Assembly: GCA_944390025.1 (NCBI GenBank) | Contig: CALXOK010000017.1 | Location: forward strand, 1-40,059 | DNA from: an uncultured Spirochaetales bacterium | Lineage (GTDB): Bacteria > Spirochaetota > Spirochaetia > Sphaerochaetales > Sphaerochaetaceae | Length of the DNA stretch: 40,059 bases | Reading direction: 5' to 3' | Shown here: in pieces, positions 25,571 through 33,800 of the stretch | Numbering within the stretch: the first letter of the stretch is position 1 | Layout of the letters: every line of letters starts with the position of its first letter | Notes under the pieces: model-generated | What the model saw: only the letters and a program-made list of their open reading frames with translations | Told to the model about the DNA's origin: nothing | Database searches by the model: none | Program-made: the position numbers and the translations under genes

Positions 25571-26479
25571 TCACATGGTTTTCTTATTCTTGAATTCCTC
25601 CTCCATCTTCATTTTTCTGAATTCTCTCGGGCCCATACCTGTATATGCAGTAAAGGAAGATGAAAAAAGGGAAAGGCTAGAAAAACCAACAGCTTCTGCG
25701 ACTTCATGTATCGGAACAGAACTTCCGGAAAGCATGATTTTGGCATTCTCCATCTTCATCTCCCTGACTTTCTGACCTGGCGGTTTATGATAAATCGCAT
25801 TGCAGATTCTTGTGAGCTGAGATCTGCTGCAATTCATCATCTTTGCCAGATCCTCAACTTTCCACAGAGCCTTGAGGTCTTTTGCAACCTCACTCCACAC
25901 AGAGGCAAGCTGGCTGTGATGAATCCTGCTTTCCATATTGCCTGACTGACGGACAGCTCTCTGGATAATCAGGAGAAGGAGCTCCGCAGAAAGTTCTATT
26001 GCCTTGAAGCTGGTACTTCCTTCATATAAATCCTCATCGATTATATTTCGTACAAGTTCCCTGACAAAAGAAGTTTCCTTTTTCGCATCAATCTGAAAAA
26101 CGCTGTAATCCAATATCGTATCAGGGATTATTGCAGAGCTGTCTGAAAACAGTATCCAGAGCTGTTCCCATGGCTCGGGGCCCTCGGTCTCCTCACGGTG
26201 CCCCTGCCCCGATGGAGACGAGACGAATACATCTCCCGGAAATACGATAAATGATGTTCCATCTTCCATCGTGAAACGGCCTTTTCCTGAAAGGGTGATG
26301 ACAACTGCACTGAAGCCACGCGAGGAGATTCTCTCAACATAAAAATCCGTATCGTGATGACCATACCCTCCATGACGGGCCTTAGCCAGCCTGAAAGGAT
26401 AGCAATCCAGCACACGGGATGACAGATGCCACTGCTCGAAGCGTTCAGGAGAATGTATGACTTCTTTCAGGTATTTCAT
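25571..26479 (-). CDS. AraC family transcriptional regulator
   Basis: From the ATG at 26479 the protein has 302 residues; the open frame extends upstream to 26560, but the extra 27 residues are Cys-rich and unlike the family. The N-terminal cupin-like half senses the ligand (VVITLSGKGRFTMEDGTSF followed by a PGDVFV motif). The C-terminal half has two helix-turn-helices: VEDLAKMMNCSRSQLTRICN and IHEVAEAVGFSSLSLFSSSF, followed by GMGPREFRKMK. No strong ribosome site is visible for either start. It is divergent from the ABC sugar operon starting at 26607, which it most likely activates. Confidence 0.85.
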   Translation of the reverse strand: MKYLKEVIHSPERFEQWHLSSRVLDCYPFRLAKARHGGYGHHDTDFYVERISSRGFSAVVITLSGKGRFTMEDGTSFIVFPGDVFVSSPSGQGHREETEGPEPWEQLWILFSDSSAIIPDTILDYSVFQIDAKKETSFVRELVRNIIDEDLYEGSTSFKAIELSAELLLLIIQRAVRQSGNMESRIHHSQLASVWSEVAKDLKALWKVEDLAKMMNCSRSQLTRICNAIYHKPPGQKVREMKMENAKIMLSGSSVPIHEVAEAVGFSSLSLFSSSFTAYTGMGPREFRKMKMEEEFKNKKTM

Positions 26480-26606
26480 ACACGTGAATATAGCATAACA
26501 GTTTTTTCTTATGCTACAAATCCTGAACTTCTGACTACAAAAAGCAGTAGAATACATCATTTTGAAACTGATACTATGAATTCATCTTTTACCGGAGGGT
26601 TATCAA

Positions 26607-27179
26607 ATGCCAGAATTTCCATACGATCCATGGCAGAAATGCAAGACGATAAGCGGTCTTGCCGCAGATCTTGTCATTTCCGCATTGCAGAAGGAAATCA
26701 GAAGAGGACATGAGGAGAATGCAGCCACGCTCGCCTATGAGATGATGATTACAAGCGAGGACATGGAGGATTATCTCTGGTTCCGTCTGAGAACCATTAG
26801 TGTTGAGGATGTAGGCTTCGCCAATCCTTCAGCGCCTGTCCTCATCGGTGAACTTGACCAGATGAGAAGAGTCACAAAGCATCCCGGAGACAGAGGTCTT
26901 CTCGCAATCCATGCAGTACGCTACCTGTGCAAGAGCCAGAAAGACAGATCCAGCGATGAGATGTACAACTGGATCATGAAAGAATATAAAGCCGGAAATC
27001 TCAGACCGCAGATTCCTGATTACGCCATCGACAAGCATACTCTTCAGGGACAGCAGGAAGGAAGGAACGAGGACGACTTCTATGCGGAAGGCTCAAAGGT
27101 CTATCCAGAGTGGGAAGGCAGGGATACGACTTACCGTGAGAGAATTCTGAAAATTCTTGCACAAGACAAGACAAAATAA
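26607..27179 (+). CDS. Stand-alone RarA/MgsA C-terminal-like protein
   Basis: The 190-residue protein resembles the C-terminal (MgsA_C, tetramerisation) part of the RarA/MgsA recombination ATPase: LVISALQKEIRRGHEENAAT followed by LAYEMM (22-47), then LWFRLRTISVEDVGFANPSA (57-76). The normal family motifs are ISAlhKSiRGSD and RLxxiAsEDIGLAdP. There is no Walker A or B, so the AAA+ motor is absent. GGAGGG is 7 bases before the ATG. It is the first gene of the ABC sugar operon, 17 bp before the binding protein, and follows the AraC promoter. Its job there is unknown; clamp-loader-related roles are not obvious in this setting. Confidence 0.7.
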   Translation: MPEFPYDPWQKCKTISGLAADLVISALQKEIRRGHEENAATLAYEMMITSEDMEDYLWFRLRTISVEDVGFANPSAPVLIGELDQMRRVTKHPGDRGLLAIHAVRYLCKSQKDRSSDEMYNWIMKEYKAGNLRPQIPDYAIDKHTLQGQQEGRNEDDFYAEGSKVYPEWEGRDTTYRERILKILAQDKTK

Positions 27180-27196
27180 AAAAAGGAGAAAGAAAA

Positions 27197-28510
27197 ATGA
27201 AGAAGATGTTGCTTGCTGCTGCTGTGATGTTTCTTGCAGTCGCTTCTGTTTTCGCAATGGGTGGAGGAGAGACTTCAGCGGAGAGTGAATATGACAGAAT
27301 CGTCACCACGACTGTCACTGCCACATACCTCAACGAAACATGGTTCAACACAATGAATGCTGACTTCGAGGCAGAAACTGGTATTCACGTCGTGGTTCAG
27401 CCCGTTCCAGGTGACGAAGATGAATACAAGGCAAAAATCAACATTGACCTCATGAGTGGAAGCAATGTTGATGTCGTCGAGACACTCGGTCCTAAAGATT
27501 ATTCAAGACAGGTGTCTGCAGGATTCTTCATGCCTCTCAATGAAGTCGTTGAGGCTGCAGGCATAGATCCTTATGAGCTTTATGGTGCAAACCTCCCTGT
27601 TGAGGACGATGGAAACTACTATGCGCTTCCATTCAAGCAGGAGATGTACTGCGTATTCTACAACAAGGCAATCTTCGATGAAGCCGGTGTCCCCTATCCG
27701 GAGGGCCCATGGACATGGGATGAATACGTCGAGACCGCTCAGAAGCTGACAGACAAGAGCAAGGGAATCTATGGCTCTTTCATGAATTCAGACCTTCCCT
27801 GGATGTACATGCCGGCACAGCAGCTTGCTGTCCCGTTCTACAAGGAAGATGGAAGCTGTAATTTCGATGATCCTGTTTTCAGAGAATATGCCGAGTGGTT
27901 CAAGCACATTTCCAATGAGCTTGGAATCCAGCCATCAGTTGCAGAGCTGGAGGCAGAGAACGCAAACTGGAACTACTATGCTCTTGAAGGCTACCGCCTT
28001 GCTATGTTCCCTCAGGGCAACTGGTTCACACGCCTTCTGAACAGTCAGGAAGATTATCCTAAAGACTGGGATTATGGCGTGGCACCGCTTCCATCAGCAG
28101 GTGAAGGCGGAGAGAACAACCTTGTTTCCCTCGGTTATGTCGCAATCAACAAGAATGCAGCACACCCTGAAGAGGCTCTGACATACGCACTCTGGATTGC
28201 AGAGAACCAGTGGAAGTACGAAGGAGGAATTCCAGCATTCGCGACAATGAGTGAAGAGGACCAGCAGCTTGCCTTCGGCTCCATCGCAGAAGCCTCTCAC
28301 GGGCAGGTCACAGTCGATGACCTTTATCAGAATCTTGTCAACACAGGACTTGGAAGTGTTTCTTCTGATATCGTCGGCACAGCGGCTGCAGAATACTACA
28401 ACATCGTGAAGGAAGAGCTTTCATCCTATAACATGGATCTGCAGAATCTGGATACAGCGATTGCAAATATCGTGAAGAGAGTGAACGAAGCAATAGCAAA
28501 TGCTGAATAA
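27197..28510 (+). CDS. Extracellular solute-binding protein family 1 (sugar ABC transporter)
   Basis: The 437-residue protein has a signal peptide MKKMLLAAAVMFLAVASVFA and a mature start MGGGETSAES, a spirochaetal style without lipobox Cys. The body matches carbohydrate uptake family 1 (MalE/UgpB-like): ADFEAETGIHVVVQPVPGDE, DVVETLGPKDYS, YYALPFKQEMYCVFYNKAIF and a GPWTWDEYVETAQKL motif. AAGGAG lies 8 bases before the ATG. It presumably delivers an oligosaccharide to the permeases downstream. A GC-rich hairpin follows the stop and would favour high expression of this gene over the permeases. Confidence 0.92.
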   Translation: MKKMLLAAAVMFLAVASVFAMGGGETSAESEYDRIVTTTVTATYLNETWFNTMNADFEAETGIHVVVQPVPGDEDEYKAKINIDLMSGSNVDVVETLGPKDYSRQVSAGFFMPLNEVVEAAGIDPYELYGANLPVEDDGNYYALPFKQEMYCVFYNKAIFDEAGVPYPEGPWTWDEYVETAQKLTDKSKGIYGSFMNSDLPWMYMPAQQLAVPFYKEDGSCNFDDPVFREYAEWFKHISNELGIQPSVAELEAENANWNYYALEGYRLAMFPQGNWFTRLLNSQEDYPKDWDYGVAPLPSAGEGGENNLVSLGYVAINKNAAHPEEALTYALWIAENQWKYEGGIPAFATMSEEDQQLAFGSIAEASHGQVTVDDLYQNLVNTGLGSVSSDIVGTAAAEYYNIVKEELSSYNMDLQNLDTAIANIVKRVNEAIANAE

Positions 28511-28517
28511 CAAGTAC

Positions 28518-28537
28518 AGGGGCCAGCAATGGCCCCT
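28518..28537 (+). terminator. Hairpin between binding protein and permease genes
   Basis: AGGGGCCA and TGGCCCCT form a perfect 8-bp stem around GCAA, followed by a short T-rich stretch (TTGTCATTTT counting the last stem base). It lies 8 bases after the binding-protein stop. It is a weak terminator or mRNA-stabilising stem typical of such operons. Confidence 0.65.
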
Positions 28538-28558
28538 TGTCATTTTGCGGAGGAAGAT

Positions 28559-29452
28559 TTGAAAAGAAGATCTATGAAAAATGCAGAAGCGGTTGCCGGC
28601 TATCTTCTGATAGCACCGTTTCTTGTCATGTTTGCAGTCTTCAAGCTCTACCCCATGCTTTATGGAATTGCTGTCGGATTCTGGGACAGGAATTCAGAGA
28701 TGAAACTGCTGGATACGACATTTGTCGGTTTTGAGAATTATGTCACGGTCCTGAAAAGCGCCTCTTTCTGGGAGGCTTTTGGGCATTCAATCGTATTTTC
28801 CGTAATATATATCGCATTTCTGATGGTTTTCGGCTTTCTGGTTGCCGTTCTTCTCAACAGAAAATTCTGGGGACGTACTGCAGTACGCACCTGTTTCTAT
28901 ATCCCATACGTCACAAATATGATTGCGATAGGTATCGTGTTCAAATACCTTCTCAATCCGATGAGAGGACCTGTGAATGCGGTTTTCCGGCTTTTCGGAA
29001 CAACCGGCCCCGGATGGCTCTCAAGCCCGGCGATGGCACTCCCTGTGGCTGCTGTCATAGCAGGATGGGCCGCACTCGCCTTCAATGTCATCACATGTCT
29101 TGCCGCCCTTCAGGATATTCCTAAAGACATGTATGAAGTCGCCGACATCGAAGGTGCCGGTTTCTGGCAGAAACTGAGATATATTGTGCTGCCTTATCTC
29201 ACGCCCACCCTCTTCATGTTGCTTACTATAACGCTCATCAACTCGTTCAGGAACTATACGGCCATTGCAGGTCTGACCGGTGGCGGTCCTGGCACATCAA
29301 GCAAGGTTGTTTCCGCACTGATTTATGATGACGCATTCAATTTCCTGGCATTCAGCCGTGCCAGTGCAGAAGGTGTGATCTTCACAATCTTCATCATCAT
29401 CGTGAACAGGCTGTTCACAAAAGCGAGGTCCGTATGGGAAGCAAGAAACTGA
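28559..29452 (+). CDS. CUT1 sugar ABC transporter permease (MalF-like)
   Basis: I choose TTG 28559 as start because GGAGG (28549-28553) is 5 bases upstream, giving 297 residues; an ATG at 28574 and a longer frame from 28529 fit less well. The protein has six hydrophobic segments, beginning VAGYLLIAPFLVMFAVFKLY, the typical first helix of this family. The EAA loop reads EVADIEGAGFWQKLRYIVLP, the site that docks the ATPase. It overlaps the second permease by 19 bp. It pairs with that permease to form the membrane channel. Confidence 0.9.
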   Translation: MKRRSMKNAEAVAGYLLIAPFLVMFAVFKLYPMLYGIAVGFWDRNSEMKLLDTTFVGFENYVTVLKSASFWEAFGHSIVFSVIYIAFLMVFGFLVAVLLNRKFWGRTAVRTCFYIPYVTNMIAIGIVFKYLLNPMRGPVNAVFRLFGTTGPGWLSSPAMALPVAAVIAGWAALAFNVITCLAALQDIPKDMYEVADIEGAGFWQKLRYIVLPYLTPTLFMLLTITLINSFRNYTAIAGLTGGGPGTSSKVVSALIYDDAFNFLAFSRASAEGVIFTIFIIIVNRLFTKARSVWEARN

Positions 29453-30264
29453 AGTCTAAAAAAGATATTGTATTCACACTTGTCATGTGGTTTCTCGCAC
29501 TTCTGATGCTCTATCCGTTCATCATGATGATTGCGATTTCATTCCGCCCGTCAGGACAGGCTTACCAGCCTCTTTTCGCATCTGGAATCATGCATACGCT
29601 GCGCAATTACAAGCAGGTTCTGTCGCATCCTAATTTCACGGACTGGTACCGCAATACAATTGTGACTGTAGTTGTGACAATAGCCATCAGACTTGTGATA
29701 ACGATACTTGCCGCGTACTCCTTCAGCCGGCTTAAATTCAAGGGGAAAAAGATCATTCTTGCTTTTCTGGTTGCCACGATGATGGTTCCAGGTGAGACAA
29801 CGATGGTTCCAAGATATCTTTATTTCAAGGAAATCGGGATACTCAATACATTATGGTCAATCGTTCTTCCTGAGGCAAGTGAAGTCTTCTATCTGATCCT
29901 GCTCATAGAGTTCTTCAGCTCAATTCCGAATGACTTCACCGAGGCCGCGACGATAGACGGTGCAGGCCATCTGATTATACTCTCACGTATTTTCATACCT
30001 CTGTCCGGTCCTGCAATTGCGACAACTGTGCTCTTCTCGTTTATAAACATCTGGAACAACTACCTTGATCCATACCTGTTCATAAACAACATAGAGACAC
30101 AGCTCATAACCCCGGCATTGCAGTTCTTCCAGGAACAGGGAGGAGCAAACATGCCGGTCCAGATGGCAGGCTCCGCACTTGCCCTCATTCCTGTCATAAT
30201 ACTCTTTATATTCACGCAGAAGTACTTCGTTCAGGGTGTCGCATCAAGCGGAATCAAAGGCTGA
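29434..30264 (+). CDS. CUT1 sugar ABC transporter permease (MalG-like)
   Basis: The 276-residue protein has about six membrane segments. MLYPFIMMIAISFRP is the normal first transmembrane start, and the EAA loop DFTEAATIDGAGHLIILSRI with downstream IPLSGPAIATTVLFSFINIW is classic for MalG-type proteins. A ribosome site (CGAGGT) lies inside the preceding gene. No ATPase gene follows, so the complex presumably uses a shared MsmK/MalK-like ATPase encoded elsewhere. A strong terminator ends the operon at 30273-30301. Confidence 0.92.
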   Translation: MGSKKLKSKKDIVFTLVMWFLALLMLYPFIMMIAISFRPSGQAYQPLFASGIMHTLRNYKQVLSHPNFTDWYRNTIVTVVVTIAIRLVITILAAYSFSRLKFKGKKIILAFLVATMMVPGETTMVPRYLYFKEIGILNTLWSIVLPEASEVFYLILLIEFFSSIPNDFTEAATIDGAGHLIILSRIFIPLSGPAIATTVLFSFINIWNNYLDPYLFINNIETQLITPALQFFQEQGGANMPVQMAGSALALIPVIILFIFTQKYFVQGVASSGIKG

Positions 30265-30272
30265 AACACATC

Positions 30273-30301
30273 TGGCTCGCTGAAAGGCGGGCCGTTTTTT
30301 T
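30273..30301 (+). terminator. Intrinsic terminator of the ABC sugar operon
   Basis: GGCTCGC (30274-30280) pairs with GCGGGCC (30287-30293), with one G-T wobble, around a 6-base loop, followed by GTTTTTTT. It lies just past the permease stop and in front of the convergent MerR gene. Confidence 0.85.
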
Positions 30302-30303
30302 CA

Positions 30304-30747
30304 TCAGCAACAGATTTTTCCAAGCGAATTGCTGTAAGCAGTCCTGATGTCATCAGGCATTGTGCAAATGGAAGTATCAGGCCGGCACCCCGTCTTCAGC
30401 GCTTCTTCATAGAACCAGCACTTGTAGGTAAGCATATCCATTGCACTTTGAAGCTTTTCCATTTCTGCAGCCAGACTCTTCTGCTGCTTTCTGAGAAGCT
30501 GGAGGCGCTTATCAAAACATTCCCGGCTTTCATCGCTCCAGGCCATGAACTGCCTGATGGAATCAATTTCTAGCCCTGTCCTCTTGAGATAGATGATTAC
30601 CCTGAGTGCTTCCAGATCCCTTTCACTGAACTTTCTTATTCCAGATCTTCTTCTGAGATCCGGCAACAGGCCCTCTTTATCATAATATCTCAGCGTGGAA
30701 ACCGGCAGCGAGAGCATTTCTGACACCTGCCCTATCGAATATTCCAT
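30304..30747 (-). CDS. MerR family transcriptional regulator
   Basis: The 147-residue protein starts MEYSIGQVSEMLSLPVSTLR and continues YYDKEGLLPDLRRRSG, the winged-helix DNA-binding region of MerR, then a coiled-coil dimerisation helix (about 82-110, KRLQLLRKQQKSLAAEMEKL). The C-terminus has Cys at about 115 (YKCWFYEE), 126 (TGCRPD), 132 (ICTM) and a final CC. These could bind a metal or sense redox, but the pattern is not that of MerR/ZntR/SoxR; a TipAL/NolA-like small-molecule type is as likely. It is divergent from the CMD-cupin operon, whose promoter has the 19-bp spacer that MerR proteins act on. Confidence 0.9.
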   Translation of the reverse strand: MEYSIGQVSEMLSLPVSTLRYYDKEGLLPDLRRRSGIRKFSERDLEALRVIIYLKRTGLEIDSIRQFMAWSDESRECFDKRLQLLRKQQKSLAAEMEKLQSAMDMLTYKCWFYEEALKTGCRPDTSICTMPDDIRTAYSNSLGKICC

Positions 30748-30765
30748 AAAATCCTCAAAAATATC

Positions 30766-30796
30766 TTGACCTGAAGTCAGCTTCAGGTCTTATCAC
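30766..30796 (+). promoter_or_regulatory. MerR-type promoter with 19-bp spacer and dyad operator
   Basis: TTGACC (30766-30771) and TATCAC (30791-30796) are separated by 19 bp, longer than the normal 17. Perfect 9-bp arms GACCTGAAG (30768-30776) and CTTCAGGTC (30781-30789) lie between them around TCAG. This is the classic architecture of promoters activated by DNA-untwisting MerR proteins, and the divergent merR-like gene is adjacent. Confidence 0.85.
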
Positions 30797-30818
30797 TACA
30801 CTAAACATGGAGGAAAAT

Positions 30819-31553
30819 ATGGTCAAGCAGACAGCAGGGCGCGATGCCCTTACAGGATTCGCTGATGAATTCGCTCATCTCAATGATGACATCCTCTTCG
30901 CAGAGGTATGGTCACGAGAGAATCAGCTTTCTCTCAAGATGAGGTCGATACTGACAGTCACTGTGCTGGTGGCGAAAGGTCTTATAGACTCCTCTTTCCA
31001 GTATCATATGCAGACTGCAAAGAAAAACGGAGTGACGAAGGCTGAGATGGGAGAGATTCTCACCCATGTCGCATTTTATGCAGGCTGGCCAAATGCATGG
31101 GCGGCATTCCGAGTTGCTCTTGAGGTCTACAAGGATGATGAAGGAAAGGATGGCGGTATGTTCGGACTCGGAGAACCGAATGATGCATACGCACAGTATT
31201 TCATCGGTAAGTCATATCTCAAACCTCTGACAGATGCGAGAGAAACAGTCTTCATGGCGAATGTCACATTCGAACCTGGATGCAGGAACAACTGGCATAT
31301 CCACCATTCTGATAAAGGCGGTGGGCAGATACTTCTGTGCACATCAGGCAGAGGATGGTATCAGGAAGAAGGAAAGAAAGCAGTAGAGCTTCATCCGGGT
31401 GATGTTATTACAATCCCCCGGGAAGTGAAGCACTGGCATGGGGCTGCAAAGGATTCCTGGTTCAGCCATATCGCAGTCGAAGTTCCTGGTGAGAATACAA
31501 GGAACGAATGGTGTGAACCTGTCAGCGATGAAGCATATGAGGTATTACCATGA
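30819..31553 (+). CDS. Carboxymuconolactone decarboxylase-cupin fusion protein
   Basis: I start at ATG 30819 because GGAGG is 5 bases upstream; the ATG at 30807 overlaps that site. The 244-residue protein joins a carboxymuconolactone decarboxylase/AhpD-like helical domain (about 25-105, SLKMRSILTVTVLVAKGLI then EMGEILTHVAFYAGWPNAWA) to a cupin barrel (about 130-225) with metal ligands in NNWHIHH (157-163) and a second motif ending HWHG (205-208). The AhpD CxxC pair is absent, so it is not a peroxidase partner of that type. Such fusions occur in stress or aromatic-compound gene sets. The next gene overlaps by 4 bp. Confidence 0.87.
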   Translation: MVKQTAGRDALTGFADEFAHLNDDILFAEVWSRENQLSLKMRSILTVTVLVAKGLIDSSFQYHMQTAKKNGVTKAEMGEILTHVAFYAGWPNAWAAFRVALEVYKDDEGKDGGMFGLGEPNDAYAQYFIGKSYLKPLTDARETVFMANVTFEPGCRNNWHIHHSDKGGGQILLCTSGRGWYQEEGKKAVELHPGDVITIPREVKHWHGAAKDSWFSHIAVEVPGENTRNEWCEPVSDEAYEVLP

Positions 31554-31882
31554 GCATAGCGATGAACCTGTACTATACAGGACAGGATGATAATGCGCAC
31601 AGATTTGTTGAGGAAATGGAAAAAGGAGGTACTGCTGAAGCCATCAGGCAAGAAGAAGGAAACCTGAAATACGAGTATTTCTTCTCAACCTCTGATCCGC
31701 ATACTGTCCTGCTTATAGACATCTGGGAAAGTCAGGAAGCACTTGATGCTCATCATGCATCCCCTCATATGGCAGAAATAATTAAGCTGAGAGAAAAATA
31801 CGACCTTCATATGAGAGCTGAGAGATTCGTATCGGACGTCAATGGGATTCCAGATACAGACTCATCATTCCTTAGAAAATAG
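31550..31882 (+). CDS. Antibiotic biosynthesis monooxygenase-like (ABM) protein
   Basis: The 110-residue protein has the ferredoxin-like alpha/beta ABM fold: MNLYYTGQDDNAHRFVEEME, a strand EGNLKYEYFFSTSDPHTVLL and the marker IDIWESQEALDAHHASPHMA. YgiN-like members are quinol monooxygenases; others degrade small autoinducers or haem. It overlaps the fusion gene upstream by 4 bp and is 11 bp before DUF362, so it belongs to the MerR-controlled operon. The catalysed reaction is not determined; a quinol or aromatic substrate is plausible. Confidence 0.82.
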   Translation: MSIAMNLYYTGQDDNAHRFVEEMEKGGTAEAIRQEEGNLKYEYFFSTSDPHTVLLIDIWESQEALDAHHASPHMAEIIKLREKYDLHMRAERFVSDVNGIPDTDSSFLRK

Positions 31883-31893
31883 GAGAAAACACT

Positions 31894-32784
31894 ATGAAAC
31901 CGAAAGTCTATTTCACACGAAGAATCACACCGGAAAGCGTAGTTGAGGCATACAACCGGCTCGGCATCGAACTTACCCAGAAAGTTGCAGTGAAAGTGCA
32001 CTCCGGAGAAAAAGGAAACCAGAACTTCCTCAGACCAGAATTCTGGAAACCGATGGTTGACAGGGTCAATGGAACAATCGTTGAATGCAATACTGCCTAC
32101 GGAGATGCTGCAGGAGGCGTGAGGGATCACTCAGAATCACACCGGGCTCTGCTAAAAGAACACGGATGGACCGATTACTTCACAGTTGATTTGATGGATG
32201 AAGAAGGTCCTGATGTTGCACTGGATATTCCAAAAGGCAAAGTTCTCAAGAAGAATCTTGTCGGGAAGAACATCCTGAACTACAGCTCAATGCTCGTGCT
32301 TGCTCATTTCAAGGGACATCCGATGGGCGGGTACGGTGGAGCGCTCAAGCAGCTGTCAATCGGATGCGCAAGCCGTGCCGGCAAGGCACTCATACACTCA
32401 GCAGGCAAAACCGATGACCGCTTTGAGACATGGAAGGTGCATGCAAGCATGACGGAATTCCCTGAAGCGATGGCTGACGCGGCGATGAGTGTCGTGGAAT
32501 ATTTCCAGGGAAGAATCGCATTCATCAATGTCATGAAGAATCTCTCGGTCGACTGTGACTGCTGTACCGTTGCAGAAGACCCCTGCATGAAAGATATCGG
32601 GATCCTGGCTTCTCTTGACCCTGTCGCAATCGATCAGGCATGCATTGACCTTGTCATGGCCAGTGACGATCCGGGAAAAGACCACTTCATGGAAAGGGTC
32701 AACAGCCGTAACGGAATCCACACAATCGAAGCTGCGGCCAGCCTGGGTTACGGTTCAAGGGATTACGAACTGGTGGAATTCTGA
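31894..32784 (+). CDS. DUF362 domain-containing protein
   Basis: The 296-residue protein matches DUF362: KVAVKVHSGEKGNQNFLRPE, VECNTAYGDAAGGVRDHSE, LAHFKGHPMGGYGGALKQLS, then a Cys-bearing CASRAGKALIHSAG. A later DCDCCTVAEDPCMKDIG puts four Cys close together, possibly a metal or Fe-S ligand set, and LASLDPVAIDQACIDLV follows. Many relatives add a ferredoxin domain; this one has no CxxCxxC ferredoxin motif. GGAGAA precedes the ATG. It is the last gene of the MerR operon. Function unknown, with a redox role likely from context. Confidence 0.85.
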   Translation: MKPKVYFTRRITPESVVEAYNRLGIELTQKVAVKVHSGEKGNQNFLRPEFWKPMVDRVNGTIVECNTAYGDAAGGVRDHSESHRALLKEHGWTDYFTVDLMDEEGPDVALDIPKGKVLKKNLVGKNILNYSSMLVLAHFKGHPMGGYGGALKQLSIGCASRAGKALIHSAGKTDDRFETWKVHASMTEFPEAMADAAMSVVEYFQGRIAFINVMKNLSVDCDCCTVAEDPCMKDIGILASLDPVAIDQACIDLVMASDDPGKDHFMERVNSRNGIHTIEAAASLGYGSRDYELVEF

Positions 32785-32820
32785 AAAAAAGGAAAGGACA
32801 CTGCCGGTCCGCCGGTGGTG
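32785..32820 (-). terminator. Terminator of the polysaccharide deacetylase gene
   Basis: CACTGCCGG (32799-32807) pairs with CCGGTGGTG (32812-32820), with two wobble pairs, around TCCG. On the minus strand a T-rich run (TTTCC then TTTTTTT) follows. It also lies right behind the DUF362 stop, so it may serve both convergent units. Confidence 0.6.
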
Positions 32821-32849
32821 CCCCTCCCTGTCATTATTCAGCCAACAGC

Positions 32850-33656
32850 TCAGATCAAGAGTGTCTTTCCACCAGGAACGATTACGGACACACCATCAAC
32901 ACAAAGCCATACATCCTGTGCAGAAGGATTGTAAACCATGGAATGGTCTGCAGAAAACGCAAGGCGTCTGGATGCATCCATGTAGTCCACGATTTCTATG
33001 TTAGTCGCATACCAGATATCATCATGCCCGCTGATCAGTGTGGCAAAACGTTCCATGACATTCCAGTTATCAAAAGTCGTAAACTCATAACTGTGACCCC
33101 AGACATACATGAGACTGAGCCTGTAATCATTTTTGATTGCCAAAAAGGATTCTGCATTCTCCATCAGCCTGTGATTATGATGGCAGGTCGCCTTCCACTG
33201 ATAGAAATCATCTGGAAGTGAAAAACCGTCAGAATCTCCGACAATACGCCCATAGCGTATTCCAAGAGATGGAAGAAGAGAGAGAATCTCAGGTGTGTAG
33301 CTGCCGAAGGGATAAGCAAATCCACGTACAGGATATCCTGCGACCGCTTCTATCGCTTTTCTGTCCTCCAGAATCTCCTGCGCGACCAGAGAAAGAGGGC
33401 AGCGGTCAATCGGAGGATGATTTACAGTGTGGGATGCAAGCTCAAAACCGTCATACAGATCCTTCCACTCATGCATTGGAATCCTTCGTGGATCTTTGTC
33501 TGCTTGTCCTGAGTTGAGATTGAATGTAGCCTTAAGACCATACTTCCTGAATATGGAGACCAGTCTCCTGTCCTCTTCTCTCCCATCATCATAGCTGAAT
33601 GTGAGAGCCTTGTTTCTTCCCCCAGGGAATAATATATGAACTGATTTCAGATGCAT
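32850..33656 (-). CDS. Polysaccharide deacetylase (NodB family)
   Basis: The 268-residue protein carries NodB motif 1, LTFSYDDG (18-25, Asp24 metal/base), and motif 2, SHTVNH (75-80, His76 and His80 ligands), plus the later FAYPFGSYTPE motif. The catalytic set for metal-dependent removal of acetyl groups from sugar polymers is thus present. There is no signal peptide or membrane anchor, which suggests a cytoplasmic or unusual location. ATG 33656 is 4-5 bases after a GAGGAC site. It is convergent with the DUF362 gene and 144 bp beyond the SWIM gene, with no obvious functional link to it. Confidence 0.85.
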   Translation of the reverse strand: MHLKSVHILFPGGRNKALTFSYDDGREEDRRLVSIFRKYGLKATFNLNSGQADKDPRRIPMHEWKDLYDGFELASHTVNHPPIDRCPLSLVAQEILEDRKAIEAVAGYPVRGFAYPFGSYTPEILSLLPSLGIRYGRIVGDSDGFSLPDDFYQWKATCHHNHRLMENAESFLAIKNDYRLSLMYVWGHSYEFTTFDNWNVMERFATLISGHDDIWYATNIEIVDYMDASRRLAFSADHSMVYNPSAQDVWLCVDGVSVIVPGGKTLLI

Positions 33657-33800
33657 AGTTGTCCTCCTGTGAATTATTATCTGACTGTTTCCACAGGCAA
33701 GCCTGCGAGGTTCAGGTGAATAGGCTTATACCATATCCGTACATCATTTTCAAACTTTGAGACTAAGGCTGCCACACAGAGCACCATCATGCCGTACACA

